Below are positions 23,967 to 35,293 of a stretch of 64,000 nt of DNA, piece after piece; the stretch's first letter is position 1; every line of letters begins with the position of its first letter. Both the position numbers and the translations under genes were made by a program. The notes beneath the pieces are model-generated. The model had not been told where the DNA came from. It worked only from the letters and a program-made list of their open reading frames with translations, and searched no databases. Origin of the DNA: Pyronema omphalodes (lineage: Eukaryota; Ascomycota; Pezizomycetes; Pezizales; Pyronemataceae); assembly GCA_024516155.1 (NCBI GenBank), contig JAJJXM010000032.1, positions 310,001-374,000 on the forward strand. The letters run 5' to 3'.

Positions 23967-24875
23967 CGAACGTACCAGGAAGACAGAAATGAGAGTAAAA
24001 ACAGCCTACAATCTTTGAGTTGGTATGGCTGTGGTATTGTGGTTGCTGGTGTGGAGGTGTGATCAGACGAGCAAACTGTACGGGCCGTGGAGCTGATTTG
24101 CAACCGCGGGGTCGAGGCAACATGCGCGATTAACGCATTTAGTCATAGTGCCTTATGATGTCATACAGATCCACCCAGGTGCCAAAGAGCTTCGCGCTTA
24201 AGCTCTGCAGTGCTTCACACTACAGCACGCGACATGCGCATGGGCAATCGCCGCTACGCACTTTGCGTAATCCGGTTGGTTAAAATTAAATCAAACCAAA
24301 CCATGTAATCCAGAGTATAGAAACATTTCTTGATAAATTCGTTTGACAGTTTTGGTATTCTCGGTGTAAACGCAAAGGTGAAGGTCGAGTGTCCGAAATT
24401 CAGCCACATATGCAAACAACTTCGACACAAAGGCAGTCGGCGAGTCAACTACCACGTGACAGCTATAGGTAGCTGTTTACCTCCGTTTGTATTCCATCTC
24501 CATAGTCACTAACCAATTGACTGCCACTAATCATACTTTCCATAACTAGGATTTACACAGGACGCGCTTCTACAAGGTCAGCACACGGCGAACTTCAGAA
24601 ATCGGATTCCATATCAACGGCAACAGTGATTCTCGGGGAGTAAAGCAGGCGCAAGATGCCGTATCTGCGAAAATATGGGTTGAAAATCGGCGTATGGGCT
24701 GCCACTGATCCAAAGTCGGCAGCGTGTGTGCGACTACCAGAATCGGACCATGCTATCAAATTCACTGCCTCGCCAAGTGTCAGTCACTTCTGATTCATGA
24801 TAATCCTCTACATGTCGTTTCACTGACCCCTCATAGGTTGGGCAAACCTGTCCTATATATACTTCCACCGTTCCG
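23967..24875. other. divergent intergenic region between two genes
   Basis: This is the shared upstream region of the minus-strand gene at 22893-23815 and the plus-strand gene at 24876. It contains a short open frame with no recognisable product, a CACGTGACAGC site near 24453, and no repeats of note. A bidirectional promoter is a plausible reading but not demonstrated. Confidence 0.4.
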
Positions 24876-26812
24876 ATGCCTTCAGTAACCACCCGTACCG
24901 CTATGAAATTAGGAATTGGAATCATCCATGAGCTTCCTACATGTCAAGATTCTAACTACCTTTACGGAGACCTTCGAATTACTGTTCTTTTCGATGGCGT
25001 TGAAGTCGGTCACCAGTACATCTTGGTGAAAGACCAAGGCAATCCGTCTTTTAGAACATTCTCCCGCTTGCAAATATCTCCTACTCAGTATCAGCAGCTC
25101 TTTCTTCACTGTGCTCCCGACGGAGGACCTCACAAAGACCAGGCGTCTCCGCCAAAATCCCGCTGCCCATTCCAAAGACCGGTTAACTCGGGAATAAAAT
25201 TTACTGAGGCAGCATTTGAAAATGCAATTGCTATTTCAAGGGCGGCTAAAAACGGGACCGTTGGGGTCCAGCCATTCAGAGATCTCTGGCCTTTACCGCC
25301 GATGATACCACAGGGACACTCAATGGTCGAAGTCATTGTGACAGCGGGTATTGCAAGGCCGGGCAGAGGATACCATCCTCCAAGATCTATCAATTCACTT
25401 TCTCTAGATCCGAAGGGATGGTTAGAATCAATCGTGGCGGAAATACAACAAGGCCACCAGAAGCCGATGGTTGATGTGAATCATATTTCTTGCAAAGCAG
25501 AAATTCTCAAAGTTCAGTCGGATGATAGCACTGCTAATAGAGACACCATCGAAATGTCCCGAAATACCGGACAAAATATGCCACAGGGAATGCTGCCTCC
25601 TCGGAAACCATCAATGCTCAATAACAGGCCTCTAGTAATTCATTCAAAGATTTTTGGGGCCTCAGGAAAAGCACAAGAAATGGAACCGGATATGGAGTTC
25701 TGGGGTCGTTTACATATCTGCCGGTCATGGATATACATCGGTGAGTACTCACCTCCTTCTCTCAGTACCAACTAACGCATCCAGTACCACCCACAAAACC
25801 CGCGGAGCCCGCCCGTCCTATTACCTCCCGCCCACGGCCCCAGCTTATCCTGAAATTTCGCGTCCCCGCCCATAAACTCGAAGAAATAATCCGCGGGACC
25901 CCACGAACCATAGACGAAGGTTATGGCACGTCCTCCATATCCCCTGAAATCAAGAAATCATCGGTTGTTCTCAGCTCCCAATGCCCATTATCAGCGGTGG
26001 AAGGTCTACCAGCGTCTGGGAAAATGACCAACCCGGCGGTTAGATACTCACCTGATATCGACACCAACAGCAGTCGCCTTTCAACTCCGTCTAAAAACAT
26101 AATGAAACCGAGAGCAAAAGCTACGCCAGACGCGGACATCACTAGTAATTGCTATTCAACCCCGTCTAGAATTATGGGAAAACCTAAAGCAAGTGCAACG
26201 CTTGATACGGACACAACCTATAATCGCCATACAACTCCATTCAAAAACGCAGGAAAACCAGAAGAAAAAGCTACTCCTAAAAAACTTAATCGCCAGACAC
26301 CCCCATATGGGAACATTTTACGACCTGCGGAATCAACTGATAGGGTTCACAAGAAACTTCAACAGAAAAAAAAATTAGATGAGGGATTGGTTCTATCGGA
26401 AATTAAAAAGGGTACAAATATTGTTGCGGGTCAGGTCGGGATGAGGAAGGATTCTTCTACACCCCCGAAACAGATGGGTTATGCACCGCCGGCGGTAATG
26501 CAGCAGATGGGCTATGCACCACCGGCGGTAATGCAGCAGATGGGTTATGCACCACCGGCGGAAATGCGGCAGATGGGAACAAATAGCTTTGGGGGAAAAA
26601 GCACCGGCGTTCGGAATTTATCTTCATCGCCAACTACGGGAAGAAGGGAAGTTCAAAAGAGATGGAAAACTTCAAGCCTAACTATCCCGGGTAGAAGAGA
26701 AACTGGGATTGGGAATGATAATCATCTACAAAATGTCGCTGAAGGATCTGGGAATAGAGATGCTGTGAAAAAGTTTAAAGAGCAGGATTACAATTTTGGG
26801 GATGGGATTTAA
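24876..26812 (+). CDS. unknown protein with two sets of internal repeats
   Basis: Exon 1 (24876-25740) and exon 2 (25785-26812) join in phase 1 through a 44-nt intron with GTGAGT, a CTAAC branch site and CCAG, giving 630 residues. I do not recognise the family. The N-terminal 210 residues look folded (GDLRITVLFDGVEVGHQYIL, FRDLWPLPPMIPQGHSMVEV). Residues 210-300 are linker. Exon 2 begins with a Pro/Arg-rich stretch, then LKFRVPAHKLEEIIRGTPRT. Next come three diverged repeats of about 28 residues (STPSKNIMKPRAKATPD, STPSRIMGKPKASATLD, TTPFKNAGKPEEKATP). Three nearly perfect 11-residue repeats, QMGYAPPAVMQ, follow. The tail is basic and charged. The repeats, short intron and lack of a known domain suggest a fast-evolving, possibly lineage-specific nuclear or scaffold protein. 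Confidence 0.65.
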
Positions 26813-27291
26813 TAAGGCATTTGAAGGAAAAATAGATTATGAATGGAGTTATTATGCGATAGGTTGAAGATAACTTGCGGTTAGAATAGAGAATAGAATA
26901 GAATAGAGAATAGAATAGAGAAAAGAGTAGAGTAGAGGATTATATTGTGGTTTATGGAAAGGGAATAGATAGAGGAATTGTAATAAATATATTTTAAGTG
27001 ACTTTCCGGGTGTTGTTTTTTGTGAGATGTGAGAAGGATTATTATTTAAGTGAAGTGTTGGTATGGAATAGGAGTATATCAACAAGAGCATGGTGAAATA
27101 TTGGAATTTGAACTGAAAATATAATGAAATGAAATAAGGAACAAAGATGTATTAACCTGGGTCTTTCATACATATTCGGTTATCCACTCATTCGTCTGGT
27201 AAACTATTCTCAACCTTACAAAAGAATGAAAGACCCCCCCCCCCCCGTTCTATTCCCAATAAATATCTTAAATCTCTCAAATTCCAACCAG

Positions 27292-27494
27292 TGGAGGACT
27301 TCCCATCGCTCTATTGGGGGTGGATAGAACAACCTCAACTTCATCTATTCGATAGCAATAGAAAATCTGAATAGACAGGGGGGTAGCGACCCCCCTGTCT
27401 ATCCTAGTGCTCTATTCGCGTTCTATAGAAAATATTTTTTTGTCGTGAAATGGACTCTCACGTCCGTTGCTATAGAGCGATGGGAAGTCCTCCA
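27292..27494. mobile_element. MITE with perfect 23-bp inverted ends and central hairpin
   Basis: The 23-base left end (27292-27314, starting TGGAGGACTTCCC) is an exact inverted copy of the right end (27472-27494, ending GGGAAGTCCTCCA). In the middle, 27372-27401 is a perfect hairpin with 13-bp arms TAGACAGGGGGGT / ACCCCCCTGTCTA and loop AGCG. The element is 203 bp and non-coding. Perfect ends suggest recent activity or selection. No obvious target-site duplication flanks it, so superfamily is undetermined. Confidence 0.7.
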
Positions 27495-28551
27495 GTAAAT
27501 CCATTTATTTTTTTTTCCTTACTCCTTTTATCTTTTATCTCCTTGCTCCTGTGATTTCTTGCTGCTTTAATCTCTTGACCCCGTATGATTCCTCACGATT
27601 CCATATCCTCTCGACACCCCTTCTATCATATCATCCATACGTAACCCTCACTTCTTGGTTAACTAGTTACCTGGTCACTTGGTCATCTGAAAATACAGAA
27701 AGCGTTGAAGGTACCCAAAGAGAGAGAGATCCCGTCGTGCTACTTGCTACGTACCGACTTGATTGGGAAAAAAGAAAGCAAAGGAAATGGGGATTAAACG
27801 GGAAGCGAGTGATGGGTCATGGAGAATGAAGGGATGAATGATGGAGGTATCAAGATATGAGGATATGAAGATACGAAGTTATGAACCCCCCCCCCCCCCC
27901 CAACCCCCCCTCCCCAGGAAAAAATAATTCGCTGCATTATACACTATATATACCATCACTCATGATATATCATCAGCCACAGAAGAATTATAAAGCGTGT
28001 GTCAGTGGTGAAATCTGCCGCTGATGCGCTGATGCGCTGACGGCTTGTTGGGTAGAGTACTGTGGTACCGTGGTATCTGTGACTGTGACTGTGTTCATTG
28101 TTCATTGCTTGAAATTGTAGTACTGGTGAAGAGGAAGAAATGGGGATTGGTATAGGGGGGGGGGGGGGGGATAGTCCTGAGGGAAATTGGGACAGTGCTA
28201 GTGCTCAAGGGAATGATGATGGTGATAACGCTAGTACTAGACGAACCGGAAACAGATATAAAGATATAGATAATGCTATGTCCCTATAGCCATCTGTAAA
28301 CTTTCCCCAACCATTCCCCCAACCATCCCCCAACCATTCCCCCCCGGAGTAACCTATTCCCAGCCCATTTCTCAAAGCCATAAAATATAAATCATATCCA
28401 CGACACCCAAGCAAGAAACTTTTCCCTTCAGACCCAGCCATTGCTTGATCAATACCACTGATAGCTTACTTGTGCCAGGTCAACTAGGCGGCCGGGGGGG
28501 GGGGGGGGGTTGGTAGTAGTCTAGATATATTTTCATTAATGTTGAGTATAA

Positions 28552-28764
28552 AGAATAGATAGAATAGATAGAATAGATAGAATAGATAGAATAGATAGAA
28601 TAGATAGAATAGATAGAATAGATAGAATAGATAGAATAGATAGAATAGATAGAATAGATAGAATAGATAGAATAGATAGAATAGATAGAATAGATAGAAT
28701 AGATAGAATAGATAGAATAGATAGAATAGATAGAATAGATAGAATAGATAGAATAGATAGAATA
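28552..28764. repeat. 9-bp minisatellite (AGAATAGAT)n, about 24 units
   Basis: About 213 bases of uninterrupted, essentially perfect AGAATAGAT repeats. Read on the minus strand it is an open frame of Ile-Leu-Ser triplets, but it is plainly a tandem repeat, not a gene. Perfection implies recent expansion or homogenisation. Confidence 0.95.
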
Positions 28765-29297
28765 TACTTACTTATAATTATACTTATACACAAATCCCAG
28801 ATTACTTATTACTTGTTATTAAATAGTATAGTAAATAACACTAAATGTTATATCGGATAGCATTATCGAAGGGTATCAAAGTCACGGGTGATGCTGGATG
28901 GGATTTATTTAATCATCTTGTGAAAAGACAAAAAAAAAGATGGAAGAGGTAGTGGAGGACTGTGGATTGGACGGTGAGTAAAATATCGGTATGCTAATTT
29001 TCCGGTACATGGGAGATAGAAGCACCGATTTCGTGATGGAAGGGTTCATGTTCAGAGTATTTGAAGGATTGAATTATGGGTTATTATGATTCTTGAGGAT
29101 ACATTGTCTATAATTTGTTCATATTCCAAAAAGCTCGCTGAATACCAAAAATAGTATAGAATACTATTACCCCAGTACGGTGACAGCATCCGAGAAACTG
29201 GCGAAGAAATCCCTGCTGCTATGAATCTAAAATATCCAAGCTCTTTTACATTTTCTCATTTCCTTGGTTCTTTAAATTATTTTCTTTCGTTATATCT

Positions 29298-31232
29298 TTA
29301 TACCCTCTTTCCCAGGAAATTAAACGGTGCAAAACTCACCCAAATAGCCATAGTCACGATACCGACAATGGTAATCACAGTGAGTATCCAAGCCCCAGCG
29401 TTATCCTTCCTATCAATCCTCACCAAATTCTGCGGAACCTCCTTTACCTGCATTCCAGCATTTGGATCCCCTCTACTCGTACCTCCCGAGTGCTCTGTCA
29501 CCCAAGCCGGTACCTGTATCTTCCCATCACCTACAGGCGTTAGACAACTCTGCACTGTTTCCAATGCAGCTAACTGCTCCCCAACACCTACATGGCCGTC
29601 CCATTGACCTGTATACCATTTTAGTCCGCAAGTATTACCATCAGGACCAGCGGCGCAACTTTTGACGGCGGCAACAGCACTGCTTTTTAGGAGTGGCATG
29701 ATTTGGGAGGCGGTGAAGGGGGCAACTCGAGCCGTCATGCTTAAGAACCGTGATAGGTAGCCTTTAAAACTTCGTTGATCAACGTTACATGTGTGATGAG
29801 GTTCGCAGGCTGGTTCAACCATCACGCCGTTTTTGTCGAAGAAGTTGCTGAGAGTACGGGGGAGGAGGAAGTCGATCGCGGCTTTCCATTTATCTTTGGC
29901 GGGTCCTTCGCTCTGTTTTTATATCAGCACCGTGACTTATACTAATCTAGTTTATCTTTACCCCATTGAGTGGATGGAAAGAAAGCCATGCTGTGGTGAA
30001 GAATTGGTGAATGGAAAAGATGACTTACAATATCCCACATTACCGCCGCCCCAGCCAGATAAATCCCCGCATTGTATGACCACATCACTCTTCCATCTCC
30101 CCCGTTCATATCGATTTTACAAACATTGACATCCAGCCCATCTCTAACCCCTCCCTCCGCATCAATGAGTCCCACCTCTCTAGACCAATCCCACGTCTTC
30201 TCCGCCCACTCCGCATAAGTTCCATTCCCCGTATACTTTGCCAACCTAGCACCCAGCAGAAAGAACCCTCCATTAGAGACAGAGTTCTTATAATCCCACC
30301 CCCTATTAAAGTTATAAACCTGCCATCTAAGACCACCGCCGCAGTGTTCAGTATCCCAACGTGTTGACTGGATGTTGAAAACAGCTTGGGAAAGAGATAA
30401 CCATTGAGGCGATGAAGGAGGAGGATCCGGGAAGTTCGTCTCGGCTGCTGTAAGGGATGCAAAGGCCCAGAAAACTTGGTCATCGTTACCGAGACAGTGG
30501 GTTTGGTTAGGTGGTTGGAAGTTGATGTCGGGACCGACTTGGTGGAGGATCGCAGCGGTGGTTACGTCTTGGTACTGTGTGCTGCGGGTGAGATGTTGAT
30601 AATCTACGAGAGCCTGTAGGAGTCAGTAATGCTTCACGACATATACGAGGTTTCAAAGAATTCGAGAAGGCTTGAATAGCTGCCGAGAAACTACGGCGGG
30701 GCTGTGATTGGGCTATGAAGAAGCTCTAGACAGCTCTCGTGAAGCTCTCACAGAGCTATCCTGCAGCTTTTCGTGCGTCACTCAAAGCTCCATCACGCTC
30801 CACTTGAGTTCTTACAAGACATCTCAAAAGGCATATCACAGCAGCATACAGCCATTCCGAGAAAGCTTCACCGCCTTTAATAGCATAGGAAGAACCCACC
30901 CCAAAAGCAGCGCCCGCCTCCCACCAATAATAAGGATCGCCAAAGAGACCCGGAGTACCGCCCGGTTTATCACCAGGATACATTGTCATCAACTTCTGGG
31001 CTATCATCGCTGCAATCGATTTAATCGATTCTATGTGGATTAGCATTTTTATTTTTACCCATTATGGAGGTTTGAGTTGCGTGGATATGAGCCTCGCTTG
31101 GGCACGGAACGAGGTATCGTGAATTGTGGGTATTCAAAGCTTACCGGGATCTTCGGGATTAAGCTCATATCCTGAGACAAAGGCTTTAAGGTATGATATT
31201 GATAGAAGCAATAAAACGAGTGGATACAACAT
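29298..31232 (-). CDS. DCW1-like: GH76 family cell-wall alpha-1,6-mannanase/transglycosidase, Dcw1/Dfg5-like
   Basis: Four exons (31232-31145, 31030-30900, 30613-30029, 29912-29298) give 472 residues. The start MLYPLVLLLLSISYL is a signal peptide. The GH76 core then runs from SIKSIAAMIAQKLM and YPGDKPGG through WWEAGAAFGALVDY, the catalytic Asp pair in LGNDDQVFW (near 117-118), CGGGLRWQ, YKNSVSNGGFF and GNGTYAEWAEKTWDW. The last 35 residues are a hydrophobic segment (WILTVITIVGIVTMAIW) with a short basic tail, for membrane or GPI attachment. Family knowledge: Dcw1/Dfg5 act at the plasma membrane and are thought to cross-link GPI-protein glycans to wall glucan. Length and motif order match intact family members. 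The 286-nt second intron is longer than the others and may hide an additional small exon. Confidence 0.92.
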
Positions 31233-34200
31233 CTTGGTTGAATTTTCGTTGGAGGAGCGTGGCGTTGGTCATGAGGCGGATGCAAACGAAAGGTGAATTC
31301 GGAGGAAGTTACCACCAGGAAGACGGAGAAAGTAGTATCGGAGCATCAGAATTATGGATGGACTAACAACATCCTGAGGTAATAATTGTTTATGTCCTAT
31401 TAATGAAGACAGAGTTTTGTGATGTTGTCAAGCGTTATCCAGTCTTTAAACGCAGGTTCATTCTCGAATGGAGATTTATTTGAATACAGCTGAAAGGTTT
31501 TCTATGGATGCATCTTACCAGCCTTGAATCGTGCTTTAGCAGAATTTCAAGTCAAATGGGCTGTATAAGTAGCCACAATCATAAAATACCGGTACAAAAT
31601 TCTTTATTAAGGTCGCCTAGTTGCAAAGTACTTTCTGACTTCTCGTGAGGCGAGGCTACTCTACAGGCTTTGCATACTTGGTGGCACTAAGATGAAAGCT
31701 CTATTCTCATGAAGAGAAATTGTTCATCCCCTCCTAGTCCTTCTCGATATCCGCTATCCATCAATATGGCAGTGACCTTTTTCATCTTGTGCAAACTGTC
31801 ATCAAAGTGAACAGAAGGTAAGACGAAAGAAGGGAAGGTATGGCAATACAATTCAACAAAGCGTAATTCAGACATAGAGCAGAATTGAAAGAAACCGCGA
31901 CGTGCGGCAATCGTCTATTCCGGCGGTAACTGCGGGCCAAAATTCAGCCGCCAAGTGTATCCATCATCGGAAGTCCGTCCCACGTGGCATCATACAGGCA
32001 ACCCAAGCTCGGCTAACCGATCTAACGAGGCTGCTCTTCCGCGAAGCCTTGGATTCCAATGCCTTGTCCACTCGGTCCCAACAGCCGGGTGCACTTCAGT
32101 TTACCCCACCATCCACCAGCCTGATTTAGCAGTCCTGGTTGGAGGCCTGTGAGGTCAACTCTACGTAGTTGCAGATCGGTGAATGAAAGTTTTGCTGGCC
32201 AGGAAGGCGTCGAGATCTATCCCCTACGCGAACCGGAAGGCATTACATAAGATTCGTGTTCACGACGGCGTCCGAGGGCGGGACACGGAGGGCGCGTAGA
32301 AGATGATGCTGTGGGGATGTGGGGTGGCACCGGGATCGACTGATAAGACTCGGCACGGGACCACTCGAGACAACACTCCGGGTGCGAGGAATGCCGACGT
32401 GAAAAAAAAAGTTTGTTCTTTTACTTTCGAGGGCAGACAAACGAGTTTCGAGGTGAGTGCAATTCATTCGGTTCATCAGAATTTATATCACAAAATTTTG
32501 TTTGAAAGTGCACTTCCTCTGGCCTTCTGAACTTTGTCAGACTTTCCATCAAGGTTCTGCCATGTTCTGTCGTTTCTTTCGTTTACGGTAGCGGCGTGCG
32601 GCAGTGGCAGTGCCACTTGCGACCACTGCAGCCTCATTTTGCACAATTTTCTACACGGAGCCAGCCACATTACCGAATGCCTAGACTAAATCATAAACCC
32701 ATACTCGACAACAGCAGCTGTCTGTCTGTCTGTCCTCAATTTTCAAATCATGAAGCGCCGGACCGGCCAGTTAACAGTCCTACAAAATGAGCCTTGACGG
32801 AAATGACGTTCCGGTGCATTAAACTTTGAAAGTGCGGTGTTCCACTGAATTTACATACCGGTACTCTGCATGATTTTATGTAGCGGGGAGACGATCACCT
32901 TTCTCGTTCTCCTGATACATATCCCCTGATAAGGACGCCAAGATGGCGAGAGCCGCTGTGCTGCACTGGGTTACGCAGAGCCGCCAAGACTTGCGTGAAA
33001 AAATTCCCGGACATGGCAGGTTGTTACCGACACTCGCATGGTCGTCCGCTAGGCCTGCAGAAGATGTCGATGATGTAAAAAATGACGAGCAGAGGGTGAC
33101 TGCTCTAGCAACAATAATTTGTGAACAGACTCATGTAAATAGAATATGATTATGGTCATTATCGACGACGAATTGTGGGCTAAGATGGTTAGAGACTGAA
33201 GTGGGAATGAAGATGATGCGGGTATATGCAACTGGAATTACCAGTTCAGATGGCAATCGAAAGGGTGAGATACTTATGCAGAATTGTTGAGCGAAAGATA
33301 AATTTTGATTTTCGGAATACGAACGATGAGAAACGCCGCCAACATCATTTCCACCACATCACTCTCCTGACAAGTTCCGCAACTCCCCGCCGACGCCCGC
33401 AAGCTCCGTCGGGCTCTGTCCGTGGTGACAAGACATCACCACTTTGTGTACTCTTTGGGAGAAGGCCTTGGTAGTCGAGAGTCGCGCCGGGTTTCGAAGC
33501 GGCCTTGGACTACGCTGGTGGAATCCGGGATGTGAGCACTAAGCGGAATTGTCAGCCACGCTAAAGCCCGGATATGTGTGGAAATGGATTCAAGACGAAG
33601 CAGAGAGTAAACTTCGTCTCACGACGGCGATATGACACGCAAAACCCGAGTCTGTTTGGCTTTAGTAAACGTTGCAATGCGCAATTATTCTCCGTGGATG
33701 ATTTTTCCCGGATGTAGGTAGACATGCGTTGCGTTCCGCCGTAAGCTTCCTATGCGTGGTACTTTTCTTAGAAACGATTGTGATGAGGTAGATGCTTCTG
33801 CTTCGGCTTGTGGTGATGCTGGATGGCTGCTGAATGGCTGCTGAATTGATCTGCTCAGCATCTTGCCGTCGCTCTGAATTATTAGTTAGCTGGAGCCCAT
33901 GACTGCCCTGTCCACTGCTGCGGCCATCTGCCTCCACTTTTCCTGTAGCTCTACTGTACCACTGCCTTCCAGAAGCTTGTCCTCCACCTCTATAGTGACC
34001 TCTCCACCTTCGCCCTCTCTCCCTCTCTCTCCTTCTTTCCTATTCGTCTTCTCATCCACCTTCCACCTCCACGTCTTCTGTTCTTTGTACTTCGACGTTT
34101 TTTCTTCCTCGGCGCCTCTTTGCTCCGTCTTCTTTTCCGGTGTTCTGCTTCTGTCTGTACCGTGCCTGCGCTGCTTTCCGAGTGCATTCTGTCCGCGTTC

Positions 34201-35293
34201 GCTGTTGGTCTCGTTACCCAATCGCTTAGGTCCGTTTCTCCAACCTCGAGACACGCGTCGTGGCTCACTTCAAATAACAGTCTCATCGTCGTCTTCCGGA
34301 GGTAAAGTTATCACGGATCACGGACGGTCTCGTCATCAAAGAGCAAAAGTACTGCAGCCGTCTACGGCCACTAGGTCATATCTCCTCGGCTCGATTCTCA
34401 CCAGGTATGCATCCACTAGCCCCCTCCCGCCCTACTAAGGCATATCATGACCTATCCCACCTCTTTCCTTCCCTCGTCACTACAGGCGACAGTCCATGAT
34501 TCATTGAGCTGTTTCTCGCCGTCGCGGTGTTACAATGAGCAGTTCAGGATTCATGTGGAAAGCTTGCAAAGTTATATCCGGGTGGGCAGATTTTGCTTCC
34601 TGGCTTTTCAAGGAACATTGCACGCCATTCCACTTCGCTAGACCACATCATATCCCTTTGCTTTGCCGTCTTCCCCAATCCACTGCCTCGACCCGCCCGC
34701 TGCCCGCGGCCTTTCCGTCAGGCACACAGTACACTTTTCATATGGTCACTATATATGGCCATACTCCGCTCCCATAGCCCCATCCACCGCCGTTATTCCT
34801 TTGTTCCCCACCGTTTCCCTTCTGTTCCGTCAGTGACTGAATTCGTCTCTGCATTCGCCGCTGTATTACTCTCCGTATTATATAAACTGTGTCCATATGC
34901 TCATCATAGTTGAAGCAGCAACCTAACCCTCGCTCAAGTACTGTTTTAGTTCTTGCGCATCGTCCTGCTCCGACTGTTGGCATCTGCCTACTTACGACGG
35001 ACCTCAATCATTGCAATTCCAGATCGATTCAGTTTCTACAATTCAGTAAGTCATTTATCGTTGCTGCATACTGTAGTTGCATCGAGTCTAATAGTTTGGT
35101 TGCCACCTTAGCAGTCGCCTAGCGTCATCTACATCGTAATTTGGCCTGATTTTTAGTCTCGACCTTGCCTTCTCGAAAAATTTTCTACTTTTAGAGCCCT
35201 AAACTTCCACATCAACCCCACCACACAGCAACAGATCCCCCGAGTTGCTGGCCTACCCCATTACATACGACATCACGACAAAAAGTTTCCAGC
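31233..35293. other. intergenic and probable leader of the RNA-binding protein gene
   Basis: 31233-33800 has only short frames with no motif. From 33886 to 34440 both strands are open at once (179 codons plus, 122 and 98 codons minus), a low-complexity effect of a CTCTCCTTCG-rich tract. 34900-35290, AT/CT-rich with ACATCAACCCCACC before the ATG, fits a 5' leader. No confident gene is called. Confidence 0.4.

Larger units (their letters stand above)
26813..29297. other. intergenic with MITE, minisatellites and G/C runs
   Basis: 26883-26935 is an AGAATAGAAT tract. Poly-C runs are at 27234-27246 and 27886-27901, and poly-G runs at 28157-28170 and 28493-28509. The MITE at 27292-27494 and the minisatellite at 28552-28764 have their own entries. 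No coding frame with support was found. Confidence 0.55.

Noticed and set aside
24876..25740. Velvet-family regulator for the N-terminal domain of the unknown protein.
   Set aside because: None of the velvet signature motifs was found; the resemblance was limited to general beta-strand composition.
28536..28793. An 85-codon Ile-Leu-Ser repeat protein on the minus strand.
   Set aside because: It is simply the 9-bp minisatellite read in a frame without stops.
31687..31875. A 62-codon minus-strand frame with plausible composition.
   Set aside because: Too short and without a motif or transcript signals; not distinguishable from chance.
33899..34438. A 179-codon plus-strand frame as a gene.
   Set aside because: Ser/Pro/Leu-rich low complexity from a pyrimidine tract, open on the other strand too, with no motif or splice partner.
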